Source: Cardiocondyla obscurior (Eukaryota; Arthropoda; Insecta; Hymenoptera; Formicidae). From it: a stretch of 64,000 bases of DNA. Position 1 is the stretch's first letter. Each line of letters begins with the position of its first letter. The stretch spans positions 5,687,501 to 5,751,500 of the forward strand of contig NC_091866.1 of NCBI RefSeq assembly GCF_019399895.1. The letters are read 5' to 3'. The position numbers were made by a program, and so were the translations under genes. The notes beneath the pieces are model-generated. The model searched no databases, was not told where the DNA came from, and was given only the letters and a program-made list of their open reading frames with translations. Positions 40,023 to 51,132 of this stretch are shown piece by piece.

Positions 40023-40846
40023 TGTTATTTTATTCAAGACACTTGACACTTTTAAGAATACTTGCAGCAATTACATCTCGATTCATACTTGGTCAATGTG
40101 AATTAAATATTACTTTTACCTTGCCATCAAACTAGAACACTTCGAAACAGGATGCTATTCCGACACTATATATTGCTCATATATATATATATATATATAT
40201 ATATTCACGAATAGCTTTCGGAAACGCATCCGGCATTGCGCGAAAGATGTCAGCCAATAAAAGCATGGAAACAAGTCTGACGCGTATGTAACAAATTGAA
40301 AAACAGAATATTGAAAAATTAATAATTATATCAAATCAAGAGGCTGTAAATTAATGTTTAAAATAGATAAATGGAAAAAAAAGTTAATAAATAACGGGAA
40401 AAGAAAATGTGCGCTCTCGGCTTTAGCTGCATGAAATCGCAGCTTAATTTGGGAACAAACGCGCTACCTACAATCTCTACACGAGAAATTACGACACGCA
40501 ACGAAGAACTCGTGAAACGTCGCGCCACTTTCGCGGTCGCGAAAACAGTCGGCGAGCGAGCGCGGCGAAACAGCTGATACCGTTTCCGCGGCGGGGTCCT
40601 ACGGGTGCTAGGAGCACATGTTCGCCGCACTGTGATTACATTACGGTGAGATCGTCGTTCCTCCCACGCGCTTTTCCTTCGAGACGACGAGCTCGGGGCC
40701 AAGAGACACGTGCGCGCGGTCAGCGCCGGCGACGGAGCAATCTTCGTTTCCCTCAAAGCTACGTGAGATGAGCAGCAGTCGGCGATAACCGGTCCCGCAC
40801 CCGTACCGTTCCCCGTCATCAGTGTCGTTCACCTGTGAGGGGAAAC
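40023..40846. promoter_or_regulatory. Divergent promoter region, mbc / CCDC6
   Basis: The start codons are 824 bases apart. The mbc side is AT-rich with an (AT)n tract at about 40174-40203. The right 430 bases are CpG-rich and should hold the CCDC6 core promoter and 5' UTR. Long open frames on the minus strand here (40358-40832) have no recognisable content. Confidence 0.55.
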
Positions 40847-43467
40847 ATGGCCGATCGCGATAGCGCGTCCGAGAGCGATTCCAGCTCGATCGACGGCGGG
40901 CCGATCATGATGCCGCCGTCACCGGTTACGCGCGAGCAGCTCCAAAAGCGCATCGATTCTTTGCAGCAGCACAACCGCGTACTCAAGGTCGAGCTTGAGA
41001 CGTACAAGCTGCGAGTGAAGGCCCTGCAGGAGGAGAACCGCGGGCTGCGCCAGGCATCTGTCATCATTGTAAGTTGTTTTTTAATTGCTTTGATCTAACA
41101 AGGAAATTATCAAGTCGCGTCCCCGGAGATTTGAGTAAAAATTAAATATGTTATTAGGCATCCCTCCCAGATATGCTCAGTACAATAATTCGTACCAATG
41201 CGCATCAAGTAGTTAACGAGAAAAAAAAATATAAAATATTTTTTGTTAGTTAACCACCAAATCAGTAGACCTAATTTTCAATAGCGAGCGTGGTTGTACG
41301 CATAAGGCGTGCGGCCAGTACGCTGGAGGTTTCGAGTTCGAGACTAGCATTTTAGAATTCTTTTTTTTTGCACATATGTATTTAAAATGTTACAAAAATT
41401 AATAAATTATAAAATATTTTAATCAATCCAAAAAAATTCTTATATAAAAGTTTGTTACAATTATTTGAATTAATTTGGACGCGCACCCTACATATTTTAA
41501 CACGGAAATGAATATTATGTGGTAATAAAAAATATTCTATTTTATATAAAATAAAAAAAAATATTACCTTTTAAAACGTAAAAATAATTGTAACAAACAT
41601 ATATAATAATTTTTTTGGAATGTGTATTATTTTTTGGATTAATTTTAATATTTTATAATAATTTATTTTAATAAAATATTAATTTTTGTTGTATTTAATT
41701 TTCACCCAAATTCCCGGAGACGCGGCTTGATAATCCCCTTGTAAGCGGTATCAAATATCGCCTACCTTCAATAATCTGTGAGATAAATTAACTTTGAACC
41801 TCAATTGAGATATCAATGGGTAAATATTTTTTTGCGCTTGAAACATGTGTATTATGTTCTTTATGTTTGCAGCAAGCCAAAGCTGAGCAAGAAGAAGAGT
41901 TTATAAGTAACACTCTGCTGAAAAAGATCCAAGCTTTGAAAAAAGAAAAGGAAACTCTGGCTCACCACTATGAACAAGAGGAGGAATGTCTTACCAACGA
42001 CTTATCGAGAAAGCTGAATCAGCTAAGGCAGGAGAAATGCAGATTAGAGCAGACATTGGAACAAGAACAGGAATGCTTGGTGAATAAGTTAATGAGAAAG
42101 ATTGAAAAGCTGGAGGCGGAAACACTAGCCAAACAGAGCAATTTGGAACAGCTACGACGCGAGAAAGTTGAATTGGAAAACACTCTGGAGCAAGAGCAGG
42201 AGGCATTAGTGAACAAACTGTGGAAGCGAATGGATAAACTCGAGGCTGAGAAAAGAATGCTGCAAATCAAGTTGGATCAGCCTGTCTCGGATCCTACTTC
42301 ACCCAGAGAGATTAATAATGGCGACACTGCTACAAATTTGAGCACACACATTCAGACATTAAGAAGCGAGGTCGCTCGGTTAAAGCACACTTTGCTCATT
42401 TCACAGCAAGAACGTAAGAAAGTTAATTTTATTTGTAATTTGTGCTACAAAAATTTATTCAATTTAATCTCCTAAATTCACCATTTGTCATTTTTAGATA
42501 CGGAAAAAATGAAGCGTTACGTTAACGAAGAGAAGCAGATTCGCGAGGAGAATCTGAGACTGCAGAGGAAATTGCAATTGGAAGTAGAGCGTCGTGAAGC
42601 TTTGTGCAGACATCTTTCAGAGTCCGAATCCAGGTTAGTTAATTTTAATTACTTACAGTCATAAAGTTATTGTTTGCCTTTGTCAAACTATAAATTATTT
42701 AAATATGACGTAACTGGTCTTAGAATCAAAAAATATTTATTGTTCCTAATCTCACAGACATGATTTTCGCAGCTTGGAGATGGAGGAAGAACGGCACTAC
42801 AACGAAATCGTGATGTCTGGAGGAAATATAAGGACTCGTACGGTGTCAAGTCCTGTGCCCTATAATCCTTCGCCTAGTTCCTCAAGACCGCTAAGTCCTG
42901 GTAAGTTGGCAAGAGTTGTATCCGAATATGTGTGAATAAATGAATAAGTGGTTATATTAATATCAAAATTTATAAGAATAAATGTTAGAATTTATTTCCC
43001 AATGCATGTTCTGTGTTTAATGGATTTATGTGAATACACATTTTATCACTAGGTATTAACGTGTTAGGTTCTACGTCCAGAGAAAGCTTCAGTGCAAACC
43101 GGTGCTACGCTTGCGGCCAACCAACTGCTTCTCCGTTTGCGAGCTCATCGCCTCCTTCTGGGGTAAATTATTACGTAAAAAATCACAGATGGAAATTATT
43201 TATATGTCAAAGAAATATCTTTATTTTAAGACAATTTTATTTTAATTAATATCTAGCATTGTTTAACTGAAAAATTATTTTATTTATTTGAAATAGGGAC
43301 ATATTGTGACGTCGTCCAATAGACGCACCTCAGATCGTTTTGTCAAGCCGGCGATTCCGCCCACTATCGTGAGTCCTGGCGGACCACCGACTATTACTCC
43401 CAATCCTACGGCAAATCCTGTCGCTGCACCACATTCAGGATCACCGATGGATATCGCAAAAACATAA
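40847..43467 (+). CDS. CCDC6: Coiled-coil protein CCDC6 orthologue
   Basis: Exons 40847-41068, 41873-42413, 42498-42633, 42773-42900, 43053-43162 and 43297-43467 give 435 residues; human CCDC6 is about 470. The acidic/Ser-rich start (MADRDSASESDSSS) and PPSPVTREQL precede a continuous coiled coil (about 28-300) built on repeated blocks LEQEQECLVNKLMRKIEKLE and LEQEQEALVNKLWKRMDKLE, the hallmark of the family. It continues through RHLSESESSLEMEEERHYNE. The tail is Pro/Ser-rich with SSPVPYNPSPSSSRPLSPG, matching the human Pro-rich region, and a Cys pair (CYACG) near 355. Known role in vertebrates: substrate in the ATM DNA-damage response and a fusion partner of RET; the insect function is little known. 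Intron 1 carries a nested mobile element. Confidence 0.94.
41148..41392. mobile_element. Nested insertion inside the fold-back element
   Basis: The left arm matches the right arm up to AAAATTAAATA and resumes at CAAAAATTAATA, with about 235 extra bases between. The extra block is bounded by a direct repeat ATGTTA at 41148-41153 and 41387-41392, read as its target-site duplication. It contains a tRNA-like module followed by a T run, as in SINE-type or other pol III-derived retroposons. Confidence 0.65.
41284..41352 (+). pseudogene. tRNA-like, tRNA-derived sequence
   Basis: GTGGTTGTACGCATAAGGCG resembles the A box/D arm of Leu/Ser-type tRNAs. It is followed by a perfect 5-bp anticodon-like stem (GCGTG/TACGC) with a 7-base loop, then AGTTCGAGAC resembling the B box. 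The T stem is degenerate and no acceptor stem pairs, so this is not a functional tRNA. TTTTTTTTT follows at 41361-41369, a pol III-type terminator. Confidence 0.55.
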
Positions 43468-46400
43468 GTTGCCAAACTGAGGAGTGGGCTTTCCACAGAA
43501 ACCCCTTTTACATAGTCGCGCGCAAGGTACTTTTTTCTAAATGGTGCGTTCCAACTAAAAGATATGCGAGAAAGCTGCCGATATTTCGGTTCGGGACGCT
43601 TGTCAACGCTATTTCTTCTTAGATGTTTCCGTTTGTTAACTACTACTTCAGCTCTAATGTGTAACATACGGGCTATGGTTAAGATAAAAATATAGGCGGA
43701 GAGAGAAAGGAGAGAAATTTTATTATTTCGATTTGAATAAGCAGATAAAATTTAAATAACGCAGTCGCAAAAGCGTTTTGTCTCTTGTCGCGGCGTGAGC
43801 TTTTTCGACATTTCGCTCTTTCGATGACTTGTCTCAAACTTGATGCTTGAAATATCATTCAAACCGAGCTTCTTGTTGCATTACGCAATTAATATCGTTT
43901 GAGTGTTCTACATAATAAAATTAAAAAAAAAAAAAGAAAAGAAAGAAAGGAAAAAAAAAAAAAAGAAAAGATAAGAAACATTGACATTGTTGCTTCCATG
44001 TTCCAAGTAACCATAGTATAAATATCGAACGCGAACGCTGCATGGCCATCTACACAGCATATTTGCGATATTATTGTAATTTAACTGTGCGTTTAAGAAC
44101 GTAAACGAAAGTAACTAGAGTGTTAGTGTCGCGGTGTTCACACAATTTAACAGATATTGCATTTGTTTAGCTTTGAGCCTGGGTAATTACTTAGCGCACG
44201 CAGTACAGGTAGAGGCGGAAGCATAACTTTAGAGGAATGGTTTCATTAGTTCCTTCGAAAAGGATTGTCTGATTGAAAGAATACGCGCGAATCAGATAGA
44301 GCCCGACTCTGGAAAGATCTCAGCGGAGAGATTTTGGTAACTAAGAAACTTGGAATTTAATAATTGTGAATTGTACGAGAAAATATAACAATTCAAGGCC
44401 CTAAAGTTCCAAGGATTCAACAGTCCAACGATTTGAGAATCTAAAATAAACTTGCGAATCTAACAAGAGTGTATGCTCTAAACGCTTAAATATATCTAAG
44501 TGTCTATAAGTATATATATAAATACATATATATATACTTGAAGTGAATATTTTTGTTTAATGATCGATGTATTACCCAAAAGAAATGTAAGTGTTTATAC
44601 AATATTTTAAGGATCTTATTAATTTAAGAAATTCATAAATGTATGTAGAAATAATCTCGAAACTTTTGGTTTTAAATTAACTTTCTTAAGCTCGGGTGTC
44701 TCGGGAATTTTCCAGTCTTAGAATCTTTGGATCTTGAAAACTTGGATCGTTGCACACGTCGCCTCAAAAATTTTTTATCTTTTAGTTGTAAATCTTTTTA
44801 GTCTTAAAATATTTTGCGTAGAAGAGTTGGATTAAAAAAATTTTGATACATTGAAAGCCTATTTTAGGCTTTCGTAATGTTGAGCATGGCTCATAAGAGA
44901 CAAGATCTTGCATTCAAGAGTATATTTTATAATAAATTGTTTTTTATATCAACGATACACGTTTGCGTTAATCCGTTATTGTGTTACATCGAAGAGTTCG
45001 GTATCGTTCTAAGAGATTGTTTAAGTAAATCAAATTTCTCAAATTTTGGAAACTTAAAACCATATTTCCCAATATTTGTAGTTTAACATTTTTTATTTTT
45101 TTTCTTCCTCTTTGAGACTTGAGATATTTTTTATGTATTTTTAAAAGTCTCAATAAAATCTCTTTATTTGAAATTATGAAGTCTAGAAAATATTAATGTT
45201 AAAAGTTTGAGAAATGTGAAATTATCGAATAATCGTTCGTTTTTTTGTTTATTGAAGATTCTTGATATGTGTGCGCGCCAGTTACCCTAAATTGCGATAA
45301 AAAGACAAAAGTGGAGAAGTACGAAAATAATCACCGATAGTTACAAGCTCAAAATCACATCCCGCTGATCTCGTGATCAAGGGTAACTGACGTTATGTGT
45401 TCTAAAAAAAAAAAAAAAATCTCATTTGTAACAAGTGTATTATACATAAATGATATGTGAGAATCAGGTCAAAATGTTGTTTGTCGTGTTGTATCGAACG
45501 GCATTTGTACATTTAAGATATATACATGTGTGTATGTATGTACGCTGGAAGGCAGATATGGCATTTGCTGCGCCGACAGCAGCTAGCGAACGTAACTTTA
45601 AAGTCGTGCTTGTCGAGTTACACACGTATCGCATGTATGTACCGCGCCGGCCGGTTGCCGATGACTGATTTTCCCCCCGCAACGTTCTCATTCCCTGCCT
45701 CTGCCGCCTAGGCCCTAGGGTTACGTACGATAGCCGCTGTCGCCGCAGAAAACGCCTCATCTGCTTTTCGGTGTACACATGTCGTTCGATATATCATATA
45801 TACATAAATGGTCGTATATGGTATAGAATTTTATGATAACGTAAAAGATTCTTATCGATAACTGTAATTACGCAAATATGCTTCACAACTACATAGTATG
45901 TATTTTACTCAAGCTTTTATGAAATACAGTCATGTTTTTGCTATTACCCGTTACCCTTTCTTGCGTTTAAGTTATGTATATACACGATTTGAATTGTGAG
46001 CTATGTAATTTTGTATAATTAATGTAAAAAATAATTAAGATCTACGCGTATGTAGTTTTGGTAACGTAAAAAACTGACTTACCGTCAAGTGGAGGATTTA
46101 CGGCAAAACTAAACTTAACGGGATCTACGTAATCGACATTGTCTTTCTGATTAGCGCGGAAACGAACCTATTTTTGGATCCATGTCTGATTGACGCACGT
46201 GCCAAAGATTAAGTTTTGCGAGGTGTCAAAAAATGTCTCCTGTCGATAGTTATGTCTTTTAAATAATCGAAAGCGCCTCGTTACTACGTTGGGAAATGTT
46301 GTGAGTGATATACCTTTTAAGTTTCTCTTGATATTCCCAAAATGGTGGCTTATCAACATCTTGTAAATTTTTCACTTTATCAATAAGTATTAATCATTAT

Positions 46401-46511
46401 TTTGCAGAATGTAAATATAATTTTACCTCAACGACGTTTCTTGTCGGTCGTTTCTACGCGGTAAAAGTGAGGGTGAATCTGTCAGTTGTGGAGATTATAC
46501 ATTACACCACA
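43468..46511. other. CCDC6 3' region and BRAT1 upstream region
   Basis: There is no recognisable gene. AATAAA near 43914 followed by an A-rich tract (43920-43978) is a possible CCDC6 3' end. The next 1.5 kb is AT-rich with no named structure. A more GC-balanced block at 45540-45780 carries overlapping open frames on both strands without domain content. The last 100 bases should hold the BRAT1 5' UTR. Confidence 0.5.
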
Positions 46512-49500
46512 ATGAACTCGCACAGAAAGAAAAATGAAGAGGTATTGGCAAAAGTCTTGGATTTGTTCCTGTTACCAGATTATAACGTCGTCTCGACAAC
46601 CTATTTGGATCACTTGCTCACCCATATTGCGGAGAATACTAAAGAATGTAAGAAAGGATGTTTGGTTTTTTTTATTTGTTGCTTTAATTATATACTTTGC
46701 TTTCTATATCCTTCAGGTGCCACAGGTGATTATGAATATTGTGAAGTTTTTCAAAAATGGATACCAAGGGCTTTAGCAATATGGGAGTCTGAACAGAAAG
46801 CATCTCAACCAGTGATCACATTTACTATGAAATTAGTAGGAATTATTTCGCGGCATGAATTGCGCTATCATTACTGGCAATGCCAGGATGTATACAATCG
46901 ACTTTACAAAATTTTCCAGTTGCATAGAGAAGATTTACCTGCATCCATTAAAATGGCATATACTACAATGCTATCAAATTTGATTCTTCATCGAAGTGGC
47001 AGACAATGGATAATACAATCTGGTAAGATAAAACAGTGGTGTTAATGCTTAAAATTTTTTTCAACTTATATATAAATAGTTTTTACATAATACATAGTTT
47101 GTAAATATAATAGGTGTATGGAAAGATGTTGTGAAATATGCACACTGGAATCAAACAATGTATGTTACAAGAGAGAGCCAGAAGTTCTTATGGACTTTGC
47201 TGCTGCTTGAACAAAAAAATACTGAAACATGTAAAGAGATCATTTTGGCAGTTGCTGCTCCATTAATGAGTAACACTTTGGATGTGCAAATGCATCAGGC
47301 TTTGGAGGAGACATATTTAGAGCAGAATAAACTATTGTGTTCTACATTAGACTTATTGACCAGCATTTTGGAAAACACTCTGTTTGTGAGTCTGGATAAC
47401 AGTGTTCCCGAGTTGATTGAAAAACTTGTAGACCTTGAGATGCGAATAAAGGCATTGTTCGAAGCCTCTATCAGCACTAGCTTTCTTCAACATGTACACA
47501 AGCTGTTGCTATTATCATTATTTTTGAAGTTAAAGCAAGGAATTAAGGAACACACTACAATGATCGACGTCGATGCTTGGCACAAGTTTTGCTACAGTTT
47601 ATGCTATATTTCTATGATGCTTTTATCAAAAAAAGACATTATTGAATTAGTGAAAAATAATAAGTTCTCTATGACTTATTGGAAAAAATTACTTGCATTA
47701 CATGATTTTGTTTTGCCGGAGGAACACAAGTTCGAGCACCAAGCTATCGCTTTAATGGTAAGTCAGTCTTATGCTTTTAATACGGCTGAATAAAATATTA
47801 AAAATTGATATTAATTTGTTAACAGATAATACCGTTATGTGTGTGTATAAAGAAGAATCATTTAAATCACGATCTCTTTGACATGTTTGTTAGTAAAATT
47901 TTCGATGTAACGTGTACCACCGTACAGAGATTAGCTTATAACATGAGAGATATTTTACGGAAGGGGGATCTTCCAATGGAGCAGATTTGTAAAGTTTCTA
48001 TTGATATACTTCTTGAAATATCAGACATAATGGATAGAGTAAGTTTAAATATTAACATGTTTAATTTATTAAATCCAATTATTATTAATAAATTGGTTGA
48101 GTTAATTTTTTGTAATTATACTTTTTTTCAGGATGTAGCCGTGATCACTTTTCAAGCTTTGTGCTACGTCTTGAAAAGTTACATGCCGGACATGTGGACG
48201 TGCGGGCAAACGAGGAATTGCACGTCGTCAATCAACACTTCTCCTTCCGAGCATTCACGAAAATTTCTATACAAATCTATATTGGATGGTGATCCTATAG
48301 TCGATTATCCTGTTCTACTAGCATCACTGCTTGATGGCTTGGCTGTTATGACAGAAAAGTTTAAATTAAAATGGCAAGAATGCGTGGAAACGATATGTGT
48401 GTTATCCCTTGCACAAGAAATTCTAAATCATTCCGGAATATTACCAACGGTAAGACATTGATTGGTTAATTTATATGAGAACAATTTATGACGATTTAAA
48501 TTTTATTTATATATATATATATTTCTATTTAGATTTGTGTAAAGGCGTTGAAATTAGCAAAGATCGCCATTCATAACTTTATGCCGCCTAATTTGGCACT
48601 ACTCGTAGATTCGGATAGTCATATGAACGAGATTGGACCTACACTTTTCAAAAGACTGCATGATCCCAATTGGGAAGTGAGAGACAGTGTTCTTGAGGTT
48701 CTTAATACTATTGCGACTATTTCTGAATACAGTAAGTGAAATAGAATATTGAAATTGATGTAGATATCTTTAAGTTTTATAATTATTTGTCTTGATAATG
48801 TTGTTAAAATAACGCAACTATTTTACAGAATATCCAGCATTTCAAGACTTTCTGTTAATCAATCAGTTTCCAAAAGTAGCAGTCGATATCATTAAAACAG
48901 ATGGCGAGAGTTACGTTCGAGCATCAGCATTGACGTTCGTCGCGACTATGATACGCATACACAAACTCTGGCAGAAGCAACTATCGCAAGCAAATTTAAC
49001 CGTATGCATATTTATTTCTTTTTTTATTAGTTTTCTGAATACTATTATTGAAGAAGACATATCGTATGACTAACAGGAAATTGCGATCGATCTACTCAAG
49101 AACGAAAGCGAAGCAATAGTCCGGAGAGAAGCTGTTAATTTAATCAAGGAATTATATGTTCATCAAAAATGGTCGTACGTAGAAGTTTTTATTAGAGTAT
49201 TGTATCTATATTGTAAAATAATAATTAATGTTATGTAATTTACAGAAAAGAAGTTATTGATTCTATGTTACGAGCAATGTGCATAGCGGCTGTGTTTGAT
49301 TTGCACTGGGAAGTTAAGATAAACGCATTATCCTTTTGGGACCATTTCGTTAAATCTCATTTAACAGATCAAGGAATGCTTGACGACTGTTTCCCGAACG
49401 TAACCTTTTCCAAGGAGCACAGGAAGATCGTGGCATTAAATGAAACCGAAATTAAGCGAAGACTTAATAAAGCCCTGGACGAGTTAGCGCGACAAAGTTG

Positions 49501-50110
49501 CCTAGGTGTAAGTAAATAATTATAATTGGATAATTTTTTTAATTTGTGACCAATTAAGTGAATAAATGAGTAAATGTAATTTGTTTTTTAGGTACTCTTA
49601 GTTACCCTAAAAGACGATAGCGACTTTGAAGTGTGCAAAGTGTCCGCTGTGATAATTAGCAAGCTAAAAACCTGTTTGATCAAATACAAACTGGATGAAT
49701 CGCCGATAGAAAATAACGCGACGATAGATACTAATCGTATTAAGGAAACACCGTCCGTTCCTTTGCCTAACTGCGATGAGAAAACGCGAAATGTTTCACA
49801 CATTATCGAAGAAATAGTGGATACGAACGATGCTAATCTGCTCGCAACAATTTATAAAAACTCGATGAACATGGACCCTGAAATGGTAATGGAAGAGGAA
49901 GAAGAGAAAGAGAAGAAGCAGACATTGCGTTATATCTCGTTAGTGACGCGCCAAGAATTTCTCCACGAGATCTTTAACTGCGACATTGATGCTTACATCG
50001 AGGAGAAAAGTCACTGGCTGAAAACATATACCAGTAGTTTTGAATCGATTCTAGACGATATATTAACGATGTACGAGCAGAATGACGTCAACTCGATGGA
50101 CTGCTACTAA
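46512..50110 (+). CDS. BRAT1: BRAT1 orthologue (Integrator INTS11 partner)
   Basis: Exons 46512-46647, 46717-47022, 47114-47757, 47826-48038, 48132-48449, 48533-48731, 48829-49001, 49077-49174, 49246-49507 and 49592-50110 give 955 residues, longer than the human protein. It is an all-helical HEAT-repeat protein. The clearest family match is DPNWEVRDSVLEVLNTIA around residue 585, parallel to human PCWEVRDSALEFL, followed by GESYVRASALTF and a second DLHWEVKINAL repeat. The C-terminus ends SILDDIL...MDCY, matching the human SLLQDML...ADCY ending. Known role: BRAT1 and its fly counterpart bind the Integrator endonuclease INTS11 with INTS9, and the protein was first described as a BRCA1/ATM partner. 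I chose the ATG at 46512 because upstream in-frame codons lack an ATG. Intron 1 (69 nt) is a multiple of three without a stop, so its retention would keep the frame. Confidence 0.92.
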
Positions 50111-51132
50111 ATTTCAGCATCATGTGTTTAAACACATAAAAATTAAAATCACAAGCACATAAAAATATAATAATACTATTAATTGAAATTAAATGTAATT
50201 TTCTCTTTACATTGAGAGGCATTGTTGATTGTACAATTGTTAAATATTGCGCATTTGAATGTAAATTGATGTAAATGTTACACTCGAAACTTGAGACACA
50301 GTCGAAACTAATTTTTGTTACATTTCAGATTTGGCTTATAACGTGTATATTTAAGCATGTTCCTGAAATGGTTATAATCAAATTCAGAAAATGTACTTTT
50401 ATTTCCTGCAGTAATCTGTTTGACATTTTTTCTTTCAGCTTGAATATTGCGTTACACAGTTTTTTTTATGTATGTCTTTTAATTTGTTCTTTTATTTTAG
50501 CATTTCTTTTGTTTCATATATGAAAGTGTATGTATTTCTTCTTTAAATTGTAAGCAACGAGCCTATTAATGCTCTCGTTCTTATTTTTAAAGTAAAATCT
50601 ATTACACTTATAGTAGCATATGCTTCTTAGTAGCGTTGACATTTTGTATATTGTCAACGTTAATAATAAATTGGAAAGCCAAAGTAAATACTTGTATGCC
50701 TCGACGATTTCGAATCCGGAGTTTTTCTCGGGACAATAGTTTTCAAAAAAAATCAATTAATCGCGGGTCGATTAAAAATAAATGCGACAATATGGCAGAC
50801 GTCAGGTACGCCAATTGCTCGGTTTAATTGTTTCACGTGACCACCCCCGATACATCTCACTGGCCCTTTTTGAGGCTCGCGTGGCGTGAGCGTCGCGCTT
50901 GCATACACGCAAACGCAAGCTCGCCCTTTCGAAACCGTCGCGTCGCCGTCGATCGCGAGCCGCGAGAGCGTCCGTTAGTGTCCCGCGAACCTTTGCGCGA
51001 GGATGTAGGTGTCGAAGATTCTCCTAGCTGATCAAATTCATCGCGCGCGAAGAACGCGAGAAAAATCGACGACCGCGCGTGCGACCGGATCGTCGCGAGA
51101 TCAACGTTTACGCTGCTCCGTGCCGGGCGACG
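50111..51132. promoter_or_regulatory. BRAT1 3' UTR and distal starvin promoter
   Basis: The first 650 bases are AT-rich with no canonical AATAAA until about 50664. From about 50840 the sequence becomes strongly CpG-rich up to the starvin ATG, typical of a CpG promoter and 5' UTR. A two-unit heat-shock-type pair CGAAGATTCT lies at 51013-51022; two units alone are weak evidence. Confidence 0.5.

Larger units (their letters stand above)
41098..41742. mobile_element. Fold-back transposable element in CCDC6 intron 1
   Basis: Terminal inverted repeats of about 50 bp: ACAAGGAAATTATCAAGTCG at the left and, on the opposite strand, ACAAGGGGATTATCAAGCCG at the right. Pairing continues inward through AAAATTAAATA and then TTATAAAATATTTTAATCAA / TTATAAAATATTAAAATTAA to TGTTACAATTATTT. 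Once the nested insertion is removed, the arms are about 170-190 bp with an AT-rich centre. No transposase frame, so it is non-autonomous; the superfamily is not recognised. Confidence 0.8.

Noticed and set aside
46467..46511. Upstream extension of BRAT1 beginning at GTG
   Set aside because: Not an ATG; the ATG at 46512 is the first in frame and fits the family start.
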